A program made the position numbers and the translations under genes. Of a stretch of DNA of 64,000 nt, positions 1-10,575 are shown piece after piece. Every line of letters starts with the position of its first letter. The first letter of the stretch is position 1. The DNA lies in the NCBI RefSeq assembly GCF_039134705.1, contig NZ_CP146256.1, forward strand, positions 3,038,001-3,102,000, in the 5' to 3' direction. The notes under the pieces are model-generated. The model had not been told where the DNA came from, did not search any database, and saw nothing but the letters and a program-made list of their open reading frames with translations. The DNA is from Kineothrix sp. IPX-CK. Its GTDB lineage: Bacteria > Bacillota > Clostridia > Lachnospirales > Lachnospiraceae.

Positions 1-503
1 TCAATAAATTTTTGTGTATCCTCATTGCTCAATGCACCATTCTCATCAATCAGAGTGTGGTAAGCACCAATATATGCTTCGGGCTGAGCCAGAGTCAAGA
101 CATTGAGAAAGGCGAGCACCTGACGCAGATGATGATTGGCTCCAAAGCCTCCGATCCCTCCCGGCGACTGACTGATTATAGCACCGGGCTTACCGTTCCA
201 AACACTCTGTCCATAAGGTCGTGAACCGATATCAAGCGCATTCTTCAGCGCTGCCGGTATGGAGCGGTTATGTTCGGGTGTGATGAACAGCACGGCGTCC
301 AAAGCCTTTACCTCATCACGGAATGTAACGTATTCCTTGGGATTCACTTCATCATAATCCTGATTATAAAGAGGGAGTCCACTGATATCAATGGTTTTGA
401 TCTCGTATCCTGCCGGTGCATTATTTTTAATATAATCTGCGATACTTCCCGAGAAAGAACCCTTTCTCAAACTACCTGTAATGATTCCAATTGTTTTACT
501 CAT
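1..503 (-). CDS. NADPH-dependent FMN reductase (partial, C-terminus off window)
   Basis: Translating the minus strand from the ATG at 501-503 gives a flavodoxin-like reductase beginning MSKTIGIITGSLRKGSFS, and the frame is still open at the window edge (about 167 residues seen). The N-terminal GSLRKGS stretch is the FMN phosphate-binding loop of the NADPH:FMN/chromate/azo-reductase family. The conserved PEHNRSIPAALKNALDIGSR segment follows at about residues 78-97, then SQSPGGIGG. These enzymes are cytosolic and reduce flavins, quinones or azo compounds with NAD(P)H. It is third in an operon after the Rrf2 regulator and the NAD(P)-binding protein (39-base gap), with an AGGAGG site just upstream. 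True substrate unknown. Confidence 0.9.
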   Translation of the reverse strand, partial: MSKTIGIITGSLRKGSFSGSIADYIKNNAPAGYEIKTIDISGLPLYNQDYDEVNPKEYVTFRDEVKALDAVLFITPEHNRSIPAALKNALDIGSRPYGQSVWNGKPGAIISQSPGGIGGFGANHHLRQVLAFLNVLTLAQPEAYIGAYHTLIDENGALSNEDTQKFI

Positions 504-542
504 ACTGTTTTCCTCCTGATATTGTTTTTGTCATTTACAAAA

Positions 543-1184
543 TTACTGGTTACATACGGTAAATCGTGTCCGGATAAACTGAGGCGCTTCTATTTCATTC
601 AAAATTGCAACCGCCATTGTCCCGCTGGTGACAATGGACTCTCCCGTAGCGGAAGTCAGCAAATCATCCTTGCCCAAGATGGGCACCACGGCCTCCCCGG
701 GAACAAATTCTGCCGAAGGAGATACGCCAACCCAGTTAACATTCTCAACACTGCGTAGAAAGTTCAAGGTTTTGTATGCCTCGATAGGAATAGAAATCCA
801 CGAAGCTGCGTCAGGAACGTTCTTTAAGGTATCCAGAAATAAATTTCCCTCCGAATCCAGCAGACTGGCTGCACCAAGTATAAAAAACAGCCGCGGGCTT
901 TCTGTCTCACGAAACAAAGCAATTAGCTTTGCCGCTAAGTCCAGATGCAGATAGGCTTGATCGGGAGCAGTGGCAAAAGCGTTGACGATAACATCGAAAC
1001 CGGCCAAATCAGATTTGGTCAATTCAAACACATCCTTATTTATCACTTTTGCATCACTTCCTAACAACGAATCTGCTCTCTCTTTGTTTCGCACAATTGC
1101 GGTAACGTCATGTCCGCGGGACACACTTTCTTTGTACAGAGCAGTCCCGGCCATGCCGGTTGCGCCAATGATTGCGAGTTTCAT
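543..1184 (-). CDS. NAD(P)-binding Rossmann-fold protein, YwnB-like
   Basis: A 213-residue atypical short-chain dehydrogenase of the NAD(P)H-binding (YwnB/SDR_a5) type. The N-terminus IIGATGMAG gives the G-x-x-G-x-x-G dinucleotide loop at residues 7-13. Residues 60-100 carry DVIVNAFATAPDQ, as in this family. There is no canonical YxxxK catalytic pair, so it may act as a redox sensor or reductase of unknown substrate. It sits 23 bases after the Rrf2 regulator gene. The same regulator/Rossmann pairing is seen in Bacillus subtilis ywnA-ywnB (established knowledge), which supports joint control and a role in redox or electrophile stress. Confidence 0.85.
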   Translation of the reverse strand: MKLAIIGATGMAGTALYKESVSRGHDVTAIVRNKERADSLLGSDAKVINKDVFELTKSDLAGFDVIVNAFATAPDQAYLHLDLAAKLIALFRETESPRLFFILGAASLLDSEGNLFLDTLKNVPDAASWISIPIEAYKTLNFLRSVENVNWVGVSPSAEFVPGEAVVPILGKDDLLTSATGESIVTSGTMAVAILNEIEAPQFIRTRFTVCNQ

Positions 1185-1207
1185 TTAATGCACCTCCTTA
1201 AAAATAA

Positions 1208-1615
1208 TTATATGAATTCTTTTGTGATTTCCGCCAATGTAATGGCGGAAAGCTTTTTCTCAGTTTCACTTTGTATATTGTCGTATAACTGCTTGAGGGT
1301 AACCTCAATCTTCGCTCCCACAGGGCATTGGTGATTAGTATTACCATGGATGGCGAATAAAAGGGGATGGTCCTCCACCGCAAGAAATATATCCAAAAGC
1401 GTAATATCTTCTTTTTCTCTTGCGAGACCTGTAACACCGAGCTTTGTACTTGTTTCAATCAGCTTTGCCTGCTTCAGCCGACTCATCAAGCGCCGGACAA
1501 GCGCAGGATTTGTATTAATGCTGGATGCAATATACTCAGACGTTACAGGCTCTGTCCCCATCAATGCAATAATACTTAGAATATGAATGCTAACCGATAA
1601 CTTAGTTGAATACAT
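1208..1615 (-). CDS. Rrf2-family transcriptional regulator (YwnA-like)
   Basis: A 135-residue winged-helix regulator starting MYSTKLSVSIHILSIIAL, typical of Rrf2 proteins. The recognition region NPALVRRLMSRLKQAKLI is at about residues 36-53. There is one cysteine (about residue 97, in NHQCPVG) instead of the three that hold an Fe-S cluster in IscR/NsrR, so a thiol or ligand switch is more likely than a cluster. The start has AGGAGG seven bases upstream. A consensus promoter overlapped by a perfect inverted repeat lies directly upstream, so autoregulation of the three-gene operon is very likely. Confidence 0.93.
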   Translation of the reverse strand: MYSTKLSVSIHILSIIALMGTEPVTSEYIASSINTNPALVRRLMSRLKQAKLIETSTKLGVTGLAREKEDITLLDIFLAVEDHPLLFAIHGNTNHQCPVGAKIEVTLKQLYDNIQSETEKKLSAITLAEITKEFI

Positions 1616-1627
1616 AAGCTCCTCCTT

Positions 1628-1665
1628 TTGTAACTATTATAGTTACAAATAATTTCATTGTCAAG
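1628..1665 (-). promoter_or_regulatory. Consensus promoter with embedded perfect operator for the Rrf2 operon
   Basis: On the minus strand -35 TTGACA (1660-1665) and -10 TATAAT (1637-1642) are separated by exactly 17 bases, a full sigma-A consensus. The -10 lies inside a perfect inverted repeat with 11-base arms (1628-1638 and 1640-1650, arm TTTGTAACTAT) around one central base at 1639. A dimeric repressor bound here would block RNA polymerase. The Shine-Dalgarno follows immediately. Confidence 0.9.
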
Positions 1666-1703
1666 TACTTTATTTAACATTTGTATTTTTTTACCATTTT
1701 AAC

Positions 1704-2798
1704 TCAATTCTTATTACCATATCTAACCGTATGATAAACCGTAGTCGCTATATCCAGCAGAAAAAAGAAGAGAATCACTATTACGATTCCGTTGATGAGG
1801 GAATCTGTATTAAAATAAATCAGCAAATCTCCCTCTGAAGAAAAGACTATTCCGGTCTCCCTCTGCAATGCCTGCATGAAATCTACGTTCCATATAGGCA
1901 ATACCTTCATGAAGATAAATGTCATAATAAAACCTATAATATCCATTACAATGGTCGTCACCATTACCCGATAGTTATACCTCCCTGCCACGAGCTTCAC
2001 GAAGTCACTGATGATACCTGCCATAACACTGATAATAAAGAACGGAAGCACTTTCCCCCAGATAGATAAATTAAACAGCGGGATCGATACCATCTCTTCT
2101 CCCTGCCTTACCCACGCTCCCATAAGCTGGGGGCTATAAGCAAAGAGAATAATTGCGAGCACGCCGAAAACGATTCCTACCGCACTCTCGCCTCTGCTTA
2201 TCATTGCCTTCTTATACGGAATCTGAGGAAGCTTTTCCACAGACCATGCCTCCCCCGACAAATCCAGCTTCACATGGTATCTTTGCATAAGGGCAAAAAT
2301 CAGTGTTATAACGCCGAAAATCTGCAAAAGTGCAGAAGGCAGCGTGATTCCTATATCAAATACCTTCCACCATGTACTGCTGCTTAATAAACCTTCATTC
2401 AAAGCGTAGCCCATTCCCGATATAATATCCAATGTTTCATCACTCACTACATGGACCATCGCAGAAATAATATCCGAAAAAAGAATTGCCGCTCCGGCAC
2501 AGATAAGAACAATTTTTAAAATGTAGCAATATCTGTCATAATATTCCCCACTGATCAGCCCTTCTTTGTCTCCCCGATAGCTTCTCGCCATCTTGGCCGG
2601 ATCTCCAAGCCCGGTAAGTACCGCTCTTTCGCATTCCTCACGGCTCAATTCTCCGCTGCCCTCCCGTTCCTCTATCATATCCTCGATCAAGGATCTAAGC
2701 TCCTGTTCGATATCATCTCTCTGTTTCTCCGGCAAACGCCGTACCACATCGTATAAGTATCTTTCTATCAATTCATTCGATACCTTTTCTTTCACCAT
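1704..2798 (-). CDS. HAAS-domain multi-pass membrane protein
   Basis: About 364 residues from the ATG at 2798, which has AAAGGA upstream; an in-frame GTG at 2819 is a weaker alternative. Residues 1-90 form the helical HAAS domain (RYLYDVVRRLPEKQRDDIEQ, then a GLGDPAKMARSYR motif) that is found next to PadR regulators. It is followed by about six hydrophobic segments (near residues 100, 155, 205, 250, 275 and 335). HAAS proteins are thought to be controlled by, or to signal with, the cognate PadR protein encoded 43 bases upstream. No enzymatic motif is visible and the function is unknown. Confidence 0.8.
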   Translation of the reverse strand: MVKEKVSNELIERYLYDVVRRLPEKQRDDIEQELRSLIEDMIEEREGSGELSREECERAVLTGLGDPAKMARSYRGDKEGLISGEYYDRYCYILKIVLICAGAAILFSDIISAMVHVVSDETLDIISGMGYALNEGLLSSSTWWKVFDIGITLPSALLQIFGVITLIFALMQRYHVKLDLSGEAWSVEKLPQIPYKKAMISRGESAVGIVFGVLAIILFAYSPQLMGAWVRQGEEMVSIPLFNLSIWGKVLPFFIISVMAGIISDFVKLVAGRYNYRVMVTTIVMDIIGFIMTFIFMKVLPIWNVDFMQALQRETGIVFSSEGDLLIYFNTDSLINGIVIVILFFFLLDIATTVYHTVRYGNKN

Positions 2799-2841
2799 AT
2801 TACTATCATCCTTTCCCACAGACTTATTTCGTCTCCTGCCT

Positions 2842-3186
2842 CTAAATGGTTCCCTGCTCCAATAAACGATTCATGCTTTCCGTCATTTCTCTCCACTGTG
2901 CCGCCAGCTTCTCATACACTACATTGCCCAACTCAGTTCTCTTATAATATTTCCTCGGCTTGTTTCCGTCAGTTTCCCACTCGCTTACGAGCAGTTCCTG
3001 CTTCTCCAATCTCCTGAGCAACGGATACAGCGTATTCGTATCTATACTTACACCCTTCTCCTCCATGCTTTTAACAAGGGTATAACCGTATTGCGGCTCA
3101 TTCAGCTGGCTGAGGACACTGAGTACGATAGTACCTCTTCTAAGTTCCAAAGTCAGCGATGATAATATTTCATTCAGTTCTCCCAT
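2842..3186 (-). CDS. PadR-family transcriptional regulator
   Basis: A 114-residue winged-helix protein with the PadR signature LRRGTIVLSVLSQLNEPQYGY at the N-terminus and the wing NTLYPLLRRLEKQELL near residues 51-66, then GNKPRKYYKRTELG. The length fits the short PadR-s2 class. The start has AGGAGGAGAAAG upstream. It forms an operon with the HAAS membrane protein, the usual arrangement, and probably represses its own promoter, which carries two direct copies of an 11-base site. Confidence 0.92.
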   Translation of the reverse strand: MGELNEILSSLTLELRRGTIVLSVLSQLNEPQYGYTLVKSMEEKGVSIDTNTLYPLLRRLEKQELLVSEWETDGNKPRKYYKRTELGNVVYEKLAAQWREMTESMNRLLEQGTI

Positions 3187-3199
3187 AGCTTTCTCCTCC

Positions 3200-3239
3200 T
3201 GTATATTACATTATAGTGTATATTACACACTATTGTCAA
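3200..3239 (-). promoter_or_regulatory. padR promoter with repeated operator half-sites
   Basis: On the minus strand -35 TTGACA (3234-3239), an 18-base spacer and -10 TATAAT (3210-3215). Two direct copies of TGTAATATACA (3217-3227 and 3200-3210) flank or overlap the -10, and AGTGT...ACACT forms an inverted repeat in the spacer. This is the likely autoregulatory site of the PadR protein. Confidence 0.75.
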
Positions 3240-3240
3240 T

Positions 3241-3412
3241 AATAAAATAATGGATGATTGTCAGACTCTAGCGCTGACGCGCTGTCACTTTAGTGACATC
3301 TTCCTCTTAAGCGGCATGCGCCTCCTGTCCGGAGGGCTTTTGTTCTGCGCGCGAAGCTGCGCATTCTGCCCGAAGGGCTTTTATCTTATAGGAGCACTTT
3401 CCTATAAGATAA
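3241..3412. other. Hairpin-rich intergenic stretch
   Basis: No gene. It is packed with short inverted repeats: TGTCACT/AGTGACA near 3285, TGCGC/GCGCA near 3355, GCCC/GGGC near 3370, and a perfect 13-base pair of arms (TTATCTTATAGGA at 3381-3393, complement at 3400-3412) with a 6-base loop. The last may act as a terminator or transcript-end stabiliser for either flank. It could be a mobile palindromic element, but no second copy was seen in this window. Confidence 0.5.
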
Positions 3413-3450
3413 TAAAAAAGCCTTGAAACATTCCTCAGAACGTTCCAAGA
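3412..3450 (-). terminator. Rho-independent terminator after the MBL hydrolase gene
   Basis: On the minus strand the stem CTTGGAACGTTC / GAATGTTTCAAG (two wobble positions, loop TGAG) is followed by G, C and a run of six T. It lies 28 bases past the stop codon at 3478. Confidence 0.8.
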
Positions 3451-3477
3451 CTCTTCCTCTTATTCCATCTATTTATC

Positions 3478-4110
3478 TCACTGGCAAAAAGGATTATATT
3501 TCTTCTCCCAGCCTATTTCCGTAGTTTCTCCATGCCCCGGATATACCTTAACCTCACCTGGCAGAACATACAGCCTTTCTTTTATGGACCTTGTAAGCGT
3601 ACTCATGCTCCCTGTGGGCAGATCAGTCCTCCCCACCGATTCCTGAAAGAGCGTATCTCCGCTTATGAGTATGCCATCTTCCTCGAAATAATAGCAGCAG
3701 CCTCCTATCGTATGACCGGGCGTAGCGATAAGCCTGCATGTCATCCCCGCTATGGTTATCTGTGCCCCATCCTCCAAGTATTCGTCCGGCACTACCGTAT
3801 AGGCGCGCCCCGCCTGCTCGGATACATTATTTACAGAGTTCTCGCACAGAGCCTTTTCTTCCTTATAGGCATATATTTTCGCTCCGCTTAGCTCCCGCAG
3901 CCTTTCACTTCCCCATATATGATCGAAATGTCCGTGAGTCAGAAGAATTCCCTTTATCTGAAAACCTTTTTCCTTCAAGGTTTCATAAATATAATCTCCG
4001 GAATCCGCCGGATCGATAAATATTGCATCGCCGCTGCCTTCCCTGTATAAAAAATAACAATTGGTCTGACAGATACCGAGCACCATACGCCCTATTTTCA
4101 AATTCGCCAT
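3478..4110 (-). CDS. MBL-fold metallo-hydrolase (glyoxalase II-like)
   Basis: A 210-residue cytosolic metallo-beta-lactamase-fold hydrolase. Metal ligands are visible in order: THGHFDH near residues 59-65, TPGHTIGG near 130, SGDTLF near 150 and PGHGE near 192. This matches the YqgX/GloB-like subgroup that hydrolyses small thioesters or related substrates. It lacks the C-terminal glutathione-binding domain of true glyoxalase II. AAGGA lies eight bases before the ATG. It is the last gene of the rel-apt side cluster, 26 bases after rel. Confidence 0.88.
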   Translation of the reverse strand: MANLKIGRMVLGICQTNCYFLYREGSGDAIFIDPADSGDYIYETLKEKGFQIKGILLTHGHFDHIWGSERLRELSGAKIYAYKEEKALCENSVNNVSEQAGRAYTVVPDEYLEDGAQITIAGMTCRLIATPGHTIGGCCYYFEEDGILISGDTLFQESVGRTDLPTGSMSTLTRSIKERLYVLPGEVKVYPGHGETTEIGWEKKYNPFCQ

Positions 4111-4136
4111 TCCGTTAATCCTTCTCCTTTCGCGGC

Positions 4137-6461
4137 TCAGCCGGTAGTCCTTTCAATATCAATAACACTTTCAACGCCTCTTATTTTATCGATAATTCGA
4201 TTCAATTCTTCCCTGCTTCCTATTTCAAAGGAAGTGGATAAGGTTGCAAGTCCCTGCTTGCTCGTTCTTGTATTCATAGATAAAATATCCACGTTCTTCT
4301 CCGTAAGCGCGCGGGATATATCCGCAAGAAGACCGCTTCTGTTATTGGCGAATATCCTGATTTCCGCGAAATATTTCTCGCCGGTAATCTCCTCTGTGGA
4401 CTGCTGCCACTCCGCATCGATAAGCCTCACTCTTTCCATCTCGGGCATATTAATAACATTGACGCAATCCGTCCGATGGATAGACACTCCTCTTCCGCGA
4501 GTGACAAAGCCGACGATCTCATCTCCGGGAACCGGACTGCAGCATTTGGAAAAACGCACGGCCACGTCATGAATTCCTTTTACTACGATGCCGCTCCCTG
4601 ATTTGGCCTGCGCTTTTTTCTGATAATTGCCATCAGCAACGGAAGCCAGCACATCTTCGTCCGTCAGCGCCTTTTTATGCGCCTTATCGTAAAGCTCCTG
4701 CATCTTGTTGATGATCTGACCTTCCTTCAAGCCGCCGTGTCCCACGGCGGCATAGACGGAATCCCAATCTTTGAAGCCGTACTTTTTCATAATGGCATTC
4801 ATATATTCAGGCTTCATAATATCTATGGTATTAATCGCTTTTGCCTTGCAATAGGCCGACAAAAGTTCCTTGCCCTTAACGATATTATCTTCCTTAAGCT
4901 CATTCTTGAACCACTGGTTGATCTTGCTCTTCGCCTGCGTGCTCTTTACTACATTCAGCCAGTCGCGGCTGGGACCCTTGGAATTCTGAGAGGTCATAAT
5001 CTCGATTCGGTCACCGTTTTTAATTTCATAATCTATGGTTACAAGCTTACCGTTCACTCTCGCGCCAATCATCTTGTTTCCTACCGCACTGTGGATGCTG
5101 TATGCGAAATCAATAGGGGTAGAGCCGGCCGGAAGATTCTTAACATCACCCGTGGGTGTGAAGCAATAAACGCTGTCAGAGAACAGATCCAAATCGCTCT
5201 TTAACAGATTCATAAACTCCATATTGTCGGACATATCCCTTTGCCACTCCAGAATCTGTCTGAGCCATACGAGCTTCTCTTCTTCCCGCTCCTCCGCCTT
5301 CTTCCCGTCAGAGGCTTCCTTATATTTCCAATGGGCGGCAATACCGTACTCCGCCGCCTTGTGCATTTCATAGGTACGTATCTGTATCTCGAAAGGCTGG
5401 CCGTTGGAACCGATTAAAGTCGTATGAAGAGACTGGTACATATTGGCCTTAGGCATAGCGATATAGTCCTTGAAGCGCCCTGGAATGGGCTTATACATCT
5501 CGTGAATAACGCCCAGGGCCGCATAGCAGTCCTTCACGGTATCAACGATAATCCTGACCGCGAACAAATCGTAGATCTGATCGATGGTCTTATCCTGATT
5601 CTTCATCTTCTTATAAATGCTGAAAAAATGCTTGATACGGCCGTCCACCTGTGCCTTGATATCGGCGTTTTCTATATGCTGCATAACTTCGTTTACAATA
5701 CCCTGGATATATTCTTCCCGCTCGCTTCTGCGAATGGCTATCTTATCCACTAAGTCATAATATACTTCAGGCTCCAGATATTTCAGGGATAAATCATCCA
5801 GTTCCACCTTTATCTTAGAAATACCAAGCCTTTGCGCAATAGGCGCATAAATATCAAGCGTTTCCCTTGCAATCCTCTGCTGCTTCTCGGAAGGCATATG
5901 CTTCAGAGTACGCATATTGTGCAGCCTATCCGCGAGTTTGATCAAAATGACTCTGATATCTTTTGCCATAGCAAGAAACATCTTGCGCAAGTTTTCCGCC
6001 TGAATCTCCAACTTATCCGGAGTCTTGCCTTCATTGTCTCCCGTAAGCTGCAATTGCTGCAGCTTAGTAACGCCGTCTACCAAAAGCACTACGTCCGAAC
6101 CGAACTCCCGCTCGATCTCCTCTTCCGTCAAAATGGTATCTTCTACCACATCGTGCATCAGCCCTGCGGCGATGGTCTCTTTATCCAGCTCCAGATCCGC
6201 CAGTATGATCGCTACGCATAAAGGGTGAATGATATATGGCTCGCCAGACTTTCTGACCTGATCCTTATGGGCATCATAGGCTACCTTGTAAGCCTTCTCA
6301 ATCAACGATATATCATCGGAGGGATGATATTTGCGCACACGGAAAATAAGGTCCTGGAACAACTGCTCAGGACTTTGAAATTCCTGAATGGCTTCAATCC
6401 TTCCGTCATCGAAAACCATCTCGCTAATATCGGTTGTCATCTGTTTCTTTTCTTCTGTCAT
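4137..6461 (-). CDS. relA: Bifunctional (p)ppGpp synthetase/hydrolase (Rel)
   Basis: About 774 residues. Domain order: HD hydrolase (GLMHDVVEDT near residue 100, so hydrolase active), synthetase (RFKDYIAMPKANMYQSLHT near 325), TGS (VYCFTPTGDVKNLPAG near 425), helical/zinc-finger region (VAVRFSKCCSPVPGDEIVGF near 640) and a C-terminal ACT domain. It makes (p)ppGpp from GTP/GDP on stalled ribosomes and degrades it. The start is uncertain: the longest frame begins with GTG at 6506, but GGTGAT lies correctly spaced before the ATG at 6461. Rel follows apt by about 65 bases, as in many Firmicutes. Confidence 0.95.
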   Translation of the reverse strand: MTEEKKQMTTDISEMVFDDGRIEAIQEFQSPEQLFQDLIFRVRKYHPSDDISLIEKAYKVAYDAHKDQVRKSGEPYIIHPLCVAIILADLELDKETIAAGLMHDVVEDTILTEEEIEREFGSDVVLLVDGVTKLQQLQLTGDNEGKTPDKLEIQAENLRKMFLAMAKDIRVILIKLADRLHNMRTLKHMPSEKQQRIARETLDIYAPIAQRLGISKIKVELDDLSLKYLEPEVYYDLVDKIAIRRSEREEYIQGIVNEVMQHIENADIKAQVDGRIKHFFSIYKKMKNQDKTIDQIYDLFAVRIIVDTVKDCYAALGVIHEMYKPIPGRFKDYIAMPKANMYQSLHTTLIGSNGQPFEIQIRTYEMHKAAEYGIAAHWKYKEASDGKKAEEREEEKLVWLRQILEWQRDMSDNMEFMNLLKSDLDLFSDSVYCFTPTGDVKNLPAGSTPIDFAYSIHSAVGNKMIGARVNGKLVTIDYEIKNGDRIEIMTSQNSKGPSRDWLNVVKSTQAKSKINQWFKNELKEDNIVKGKELLSAYCKAKAINTIDIMKPEYMNAIMKKYGFKDWDSVYAAVGHGGLKEGQIINKMQELYDKAHKKALTDEDVLASVADGNYQKKAQAKSGSGIVVKGIHDVAVRFSKCCSPVPGDEIVGFVTRGRGVSIHRTDCVNVINMPEMERVRLIDAEWQQSTEEITGEKYFAEIRIFANNRSGLLADISRALTEKNVDILSMNTRTSKQGLATLSTSFEIGSREELNRIIDKIRGVESVIDIERTTG

Positions 6462-6527
6462 ATTCATCACCGGCCATATTCTTAATGAATTATATCCAAT
6501 TTTCACCCAATACTTTTAAAACAGCCC

Positions 6528-7052
6528 CTATTTTCCCTCGTAACAAATCGCAGATTCCAATCTGTAATTCTTTAATCTTTCCCGGCCCTTAAGTCCCGCC
6601 AGTTCAATCATAACGACGATTCCTACCACTTCTCCGCCTAACGACTCGATCAAACGTATCATGGCCTCCGTCGTTCCGCCCGTAGCGATTAGATCATCCA
6701 CGATCAGAATCTTCTGCCCCTGTTTGATGGAATCCTTATGCATCTCTATGGTTGCCGTTCCGTACTCCAATTCGTACTCTATGGACACCGTTTCACAAGG
6801 AAGCTTTCCTTTTTTCCGAATCAGTACAAAAGGCTTTTTCAAATTATATGCGATGGGTGTTCCGAAAATAAATCCCCTCGATTCCGGTCCTACTACCACG
6901 TCGAATTCCAAATCCTTTACCATATCCTGCATGGTATCTACAGCAAGCTGCAGTCCGTCCGCATCCTGCAGAACACTTGTCACATCTCTGAAAATAATGC
7001 CCTCCTCCGGAAAATCCGGGATACTCCTCACATATTCTTCCAATTGCTTCAT
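6528..7052 (-). CDS. apt: Adenine phosphoribosyltransferase
   Basis: Salvages adenine with PRPP to give AMP. The chosen start gives 174 residues beginning MKQLEEYVRSIPDFPEEGI, the normal family N-terminus, with GGAG nine bases upstream; the longer frame to 7082 has no ribosome site. Visible motifs are GIIFRDVTSVL near residue 19, VGPESRGFIFG near 59 and the PRPP-binding loop VDDLIATGGT near 120. It directly precedes rel, a common pairing that links purine salvage and nucleotide alarmone metabolism. Confidence 0.95.
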   Translation of the reverse strand: MKQLEEYVRSIPDFPEEGIIFRDVTSVLQDADGLQLAVDTMQDMVKDLEFDVVVGPESRGFIFGTPIAYNLKKPFVLIRKKGKLPCETVSIEYELEYGTATIEMHKDSIKQGQKILIVDDLIATGGTTEAMIRLIESLGGEVVGIVVMIELAGLKGRERLKNYRLESAICYEGK

Positions 7053-7102
7053 CGTTTCCGTCTCCATTTCTGCTTTCGTCATCCAAAATTTTTAAGTCCG
7101 TC

Positions 7103-7474
7103 TTATTTCGCCGGAACAATCTCAATCCAGTAATTGTCTGGATCGTTTATGAAATAAATTCCCATCGCCGCATTTTCGAAACAGATACAGCCCATTTCCT
7201 CATGCTTTTTATGAGCGGCATCCATATCCTCCGTCACGAAGGCAAGATGGAATTCATTATCCCCCAAATCATAATTATCCTTTTCCCAGTCGCGAAGCCA
7301 TGTCAGTTCCAGCTGGTGTCCCGTAGTCCCATCGCCCATAAAAACAAGCTCAAAGCTGCCGTCCGACGCCTTTTTTCTTCTTATTTCCTCAAGCCCTAAC
7401 GCTTCTTTATAAAAATTCACGGACTTTTCCAAATCAATTACGTTAAAATTATTATGCGCAAATGTAAATTTCAT
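7103..7474 (-). CDS. VOC-family protein (glyoxalase I-like)
   Basis: A 123-residue vicinal-oxygen-chelate fold protein, FTFAHNNFNVIDLEKSVNFY at the N-terminus and NYWIEIVPAK at the end, resembling lactoylglutathione lyase. Likely metal ligands are His6 in FAHNN, the QLELTW glutamate near residue 64, the FHLAF histidine near 84 and the terminal IEI glutamate. The true substrate may be methylglyoxal adducts or another small molecule. It is 20 bases upstream of apt and co-oriented. Confidence 0.82.
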   Translation of the reverse strand: MKFTFAHNNFNVIDLEKSVNFYKEALGLEEIRRKKASDGSFELVFMGDGTTGHQLELTWLRDWEKDNYDLGDNEFHLAFVTEDMDAAHKKHEEMGCICFENAAMGIYFINDPDNYWIEIVPAK

Positions 7475-7546
7475 ATTTGGCTCTATTCCTTTCAGTGTTC
7501 CCGCTTTTTGTGTCGAATCCCATTATATTATTAATTTTTTATTAAG

Positions 7547-8299
7547 TCAATCAATATGCTCTGCTTCGAAGTACGCATCGATTCCGTCCGCAATACCTTT
7601 CGCTATTTTATCCTGATATTCCTCTGTGGCCATGAGCGCGTCCTCCCCGGGGTTAGTCATGAACCCCATTTCCAAAATGGTTACAGGAACCGCTGCCCAA
7701 TTGATTCCGCTCATGGTATCCGTCTCCCATACATTCCTCTTCTTCGCTTCAGTAGCACCGGTCATACCGTCCAGCACATGCTCCGACAGACTTCTGCTCT
7801 CCTCGTACAATTCTCCGTTGTAAGGATTGGAGGCAGTCTGGCAGATCGTCATGGCACCGTTTGCCTTACTGTTCGCAGAACCGTCCGCATGAATGCGGAT
7901 AAAGGCATCAGCTCCCGCCTCATTGGCAATCTGCGCACGCTCTGCGTTGCTGATATCCACGTCATTCGTCTCTCTTATCATCAGGACCTCATAACCTCTT
8001 GACGTCAGTTCTTCCTTCAGCTTGAGCGACACGGCAAGGGTCAGCTCATACTCTTTCAATCCGCTTACCACGCCACTTGTGCCGCCTGCGACCTTCGCCT
8101 TTTTTTCCTTTGCTCCCGGTCCGACAGGCTCCTTTTCGTTATTTCCTTTTTCCTGATGTCCCGCGTCCACAGCAATGAGTTTCATATCTTCAGCCTTCTG
8201 CTCCGGTTTTACCGTTCCTGCCGTCAGAAAAAGCTGTCCGGCTAAAAGTGCTGCACTCAAAATCAATATTTTCCCTTTTCGCATTTCCATCACCTTCAT
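7547..8299 (-). CDS. N-acetylmuramoyl-L-alanine amidase (Amidase_3), exported
   Basis: A 250-residue zinc amidase that cleaves the lactyl-amide bond of peptidoglycan. A signal peptide is visible ([21 protein letters not shown], residues about 8-28) with no wall-binding repeats. Catalytic features are VDAGHQ near residue 46, RIHADGS near 135 and ILEMGFMTN near 210, which supplies the catalytic glutamate. ATG at 8299 has GGGA upstream; an internal ATG at 8284 with AAGGTGAT is possible. The linker [17 protein letters not shown] is lysine/glycine-rich. Confidence 0.9.
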   Translation of the reverse strand: MKVMEMRKGKILILSAALLAGQLFLTAGTVKPEQKAEDMKLIAVDAGHQEKGNNEKEPVGPGAKEKKAKVAGGTSGVVSGLKEYELTLAVSLKLKEELTSRGYEVLMIRETNDVDISNAERAQIANEAGADAFIRIHADGSANSKANGAMTICQTASNPYNGELYEESRSLSEHVLDGMTGATEAKKRNVWETDTMSGINWAAVPVTILEMGFMTNPGEDALMATEEYQDKIAKGIADGIDAYFEAEHID

Positions 8300-8412
8300 T
8301 ATTCTTCCCTTTTTGACTCCCTATCATATCGAAATATGTACAGATTATATCAAAAAAATCGACGTATGACTACCGAATAATACCAATAAACTCTTTTGTT
8401 GAGGAATAGTAA

Positions 8413-8445
8413 TGAGGCCGCAACCCTTTTGGTATTGCAGCCTCA
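8413..8445 (-). terminator. Hairpin downstream of groEL
   Basis: Stem GAGGCTGCAA / TTGCGGCCTC with the ACC/GGG extension and an AAAA loop, about 80 bases after the groEL stop. It is not followed by a strong T run, so it may be a weak terminator or an mRNA-stabilising structure. Confidence 0.45.
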
Positions 8446-8521
8446 GACTTAAAATCAGAAAAGTCCGTATCGAGAGTTTTCCTGATCTACAATATATCGA
8501 TGTCGTTTTACCCGGGCAGGA

Positions 8522-10461
<1,940 letters not shown>

Positions 10462-10507
10462 TTTAATGCCTCCTTATATCAAATTTCATTCTGTAATTTA
10501 TGAATTA

Positions 10508-10534
10508 CTAGCACTCTTTACTATCGAGTGCTAA
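10508..10534 (-). promoter_or_regulatory. CIRCE operator (HrcA binding site)
   Basis: Nine-base arms CTAGCACTC and GAGTGCTAA separated by nine bases, one mismatch from the consensus TTAGCACTC-N9-GAGTGCTAA. It lies between the groES promoter and start codon, so HrcA represses groESL until heat or misfolded protein titrates GroEL. hrcA itself is not in this window. Confidence 0.97.
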
Positions 10535-10546
10535 TCACTAATCCAT

Positions 10547-10575
10547 ATATTAGATTTATATGCACATATTTGCAA
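10547..10575 (-). promoter_or_regulatory. groESL sigma-A promoter
   Basis: -35 TTGCAA (10570-10575) and -10 TAATAT (10547-10552) with a 17-base spacer on the minus strand; CIRCE begins 12 bases further downstream, covering the start of the transcript. Confidence 0.75.

Noticed and set aside
270..758. A 162-codon plus-strand frame over the flavin reductase and the YwnB-like gene
   Set aside because: It crosses two real genes on the other strand and matches no family.
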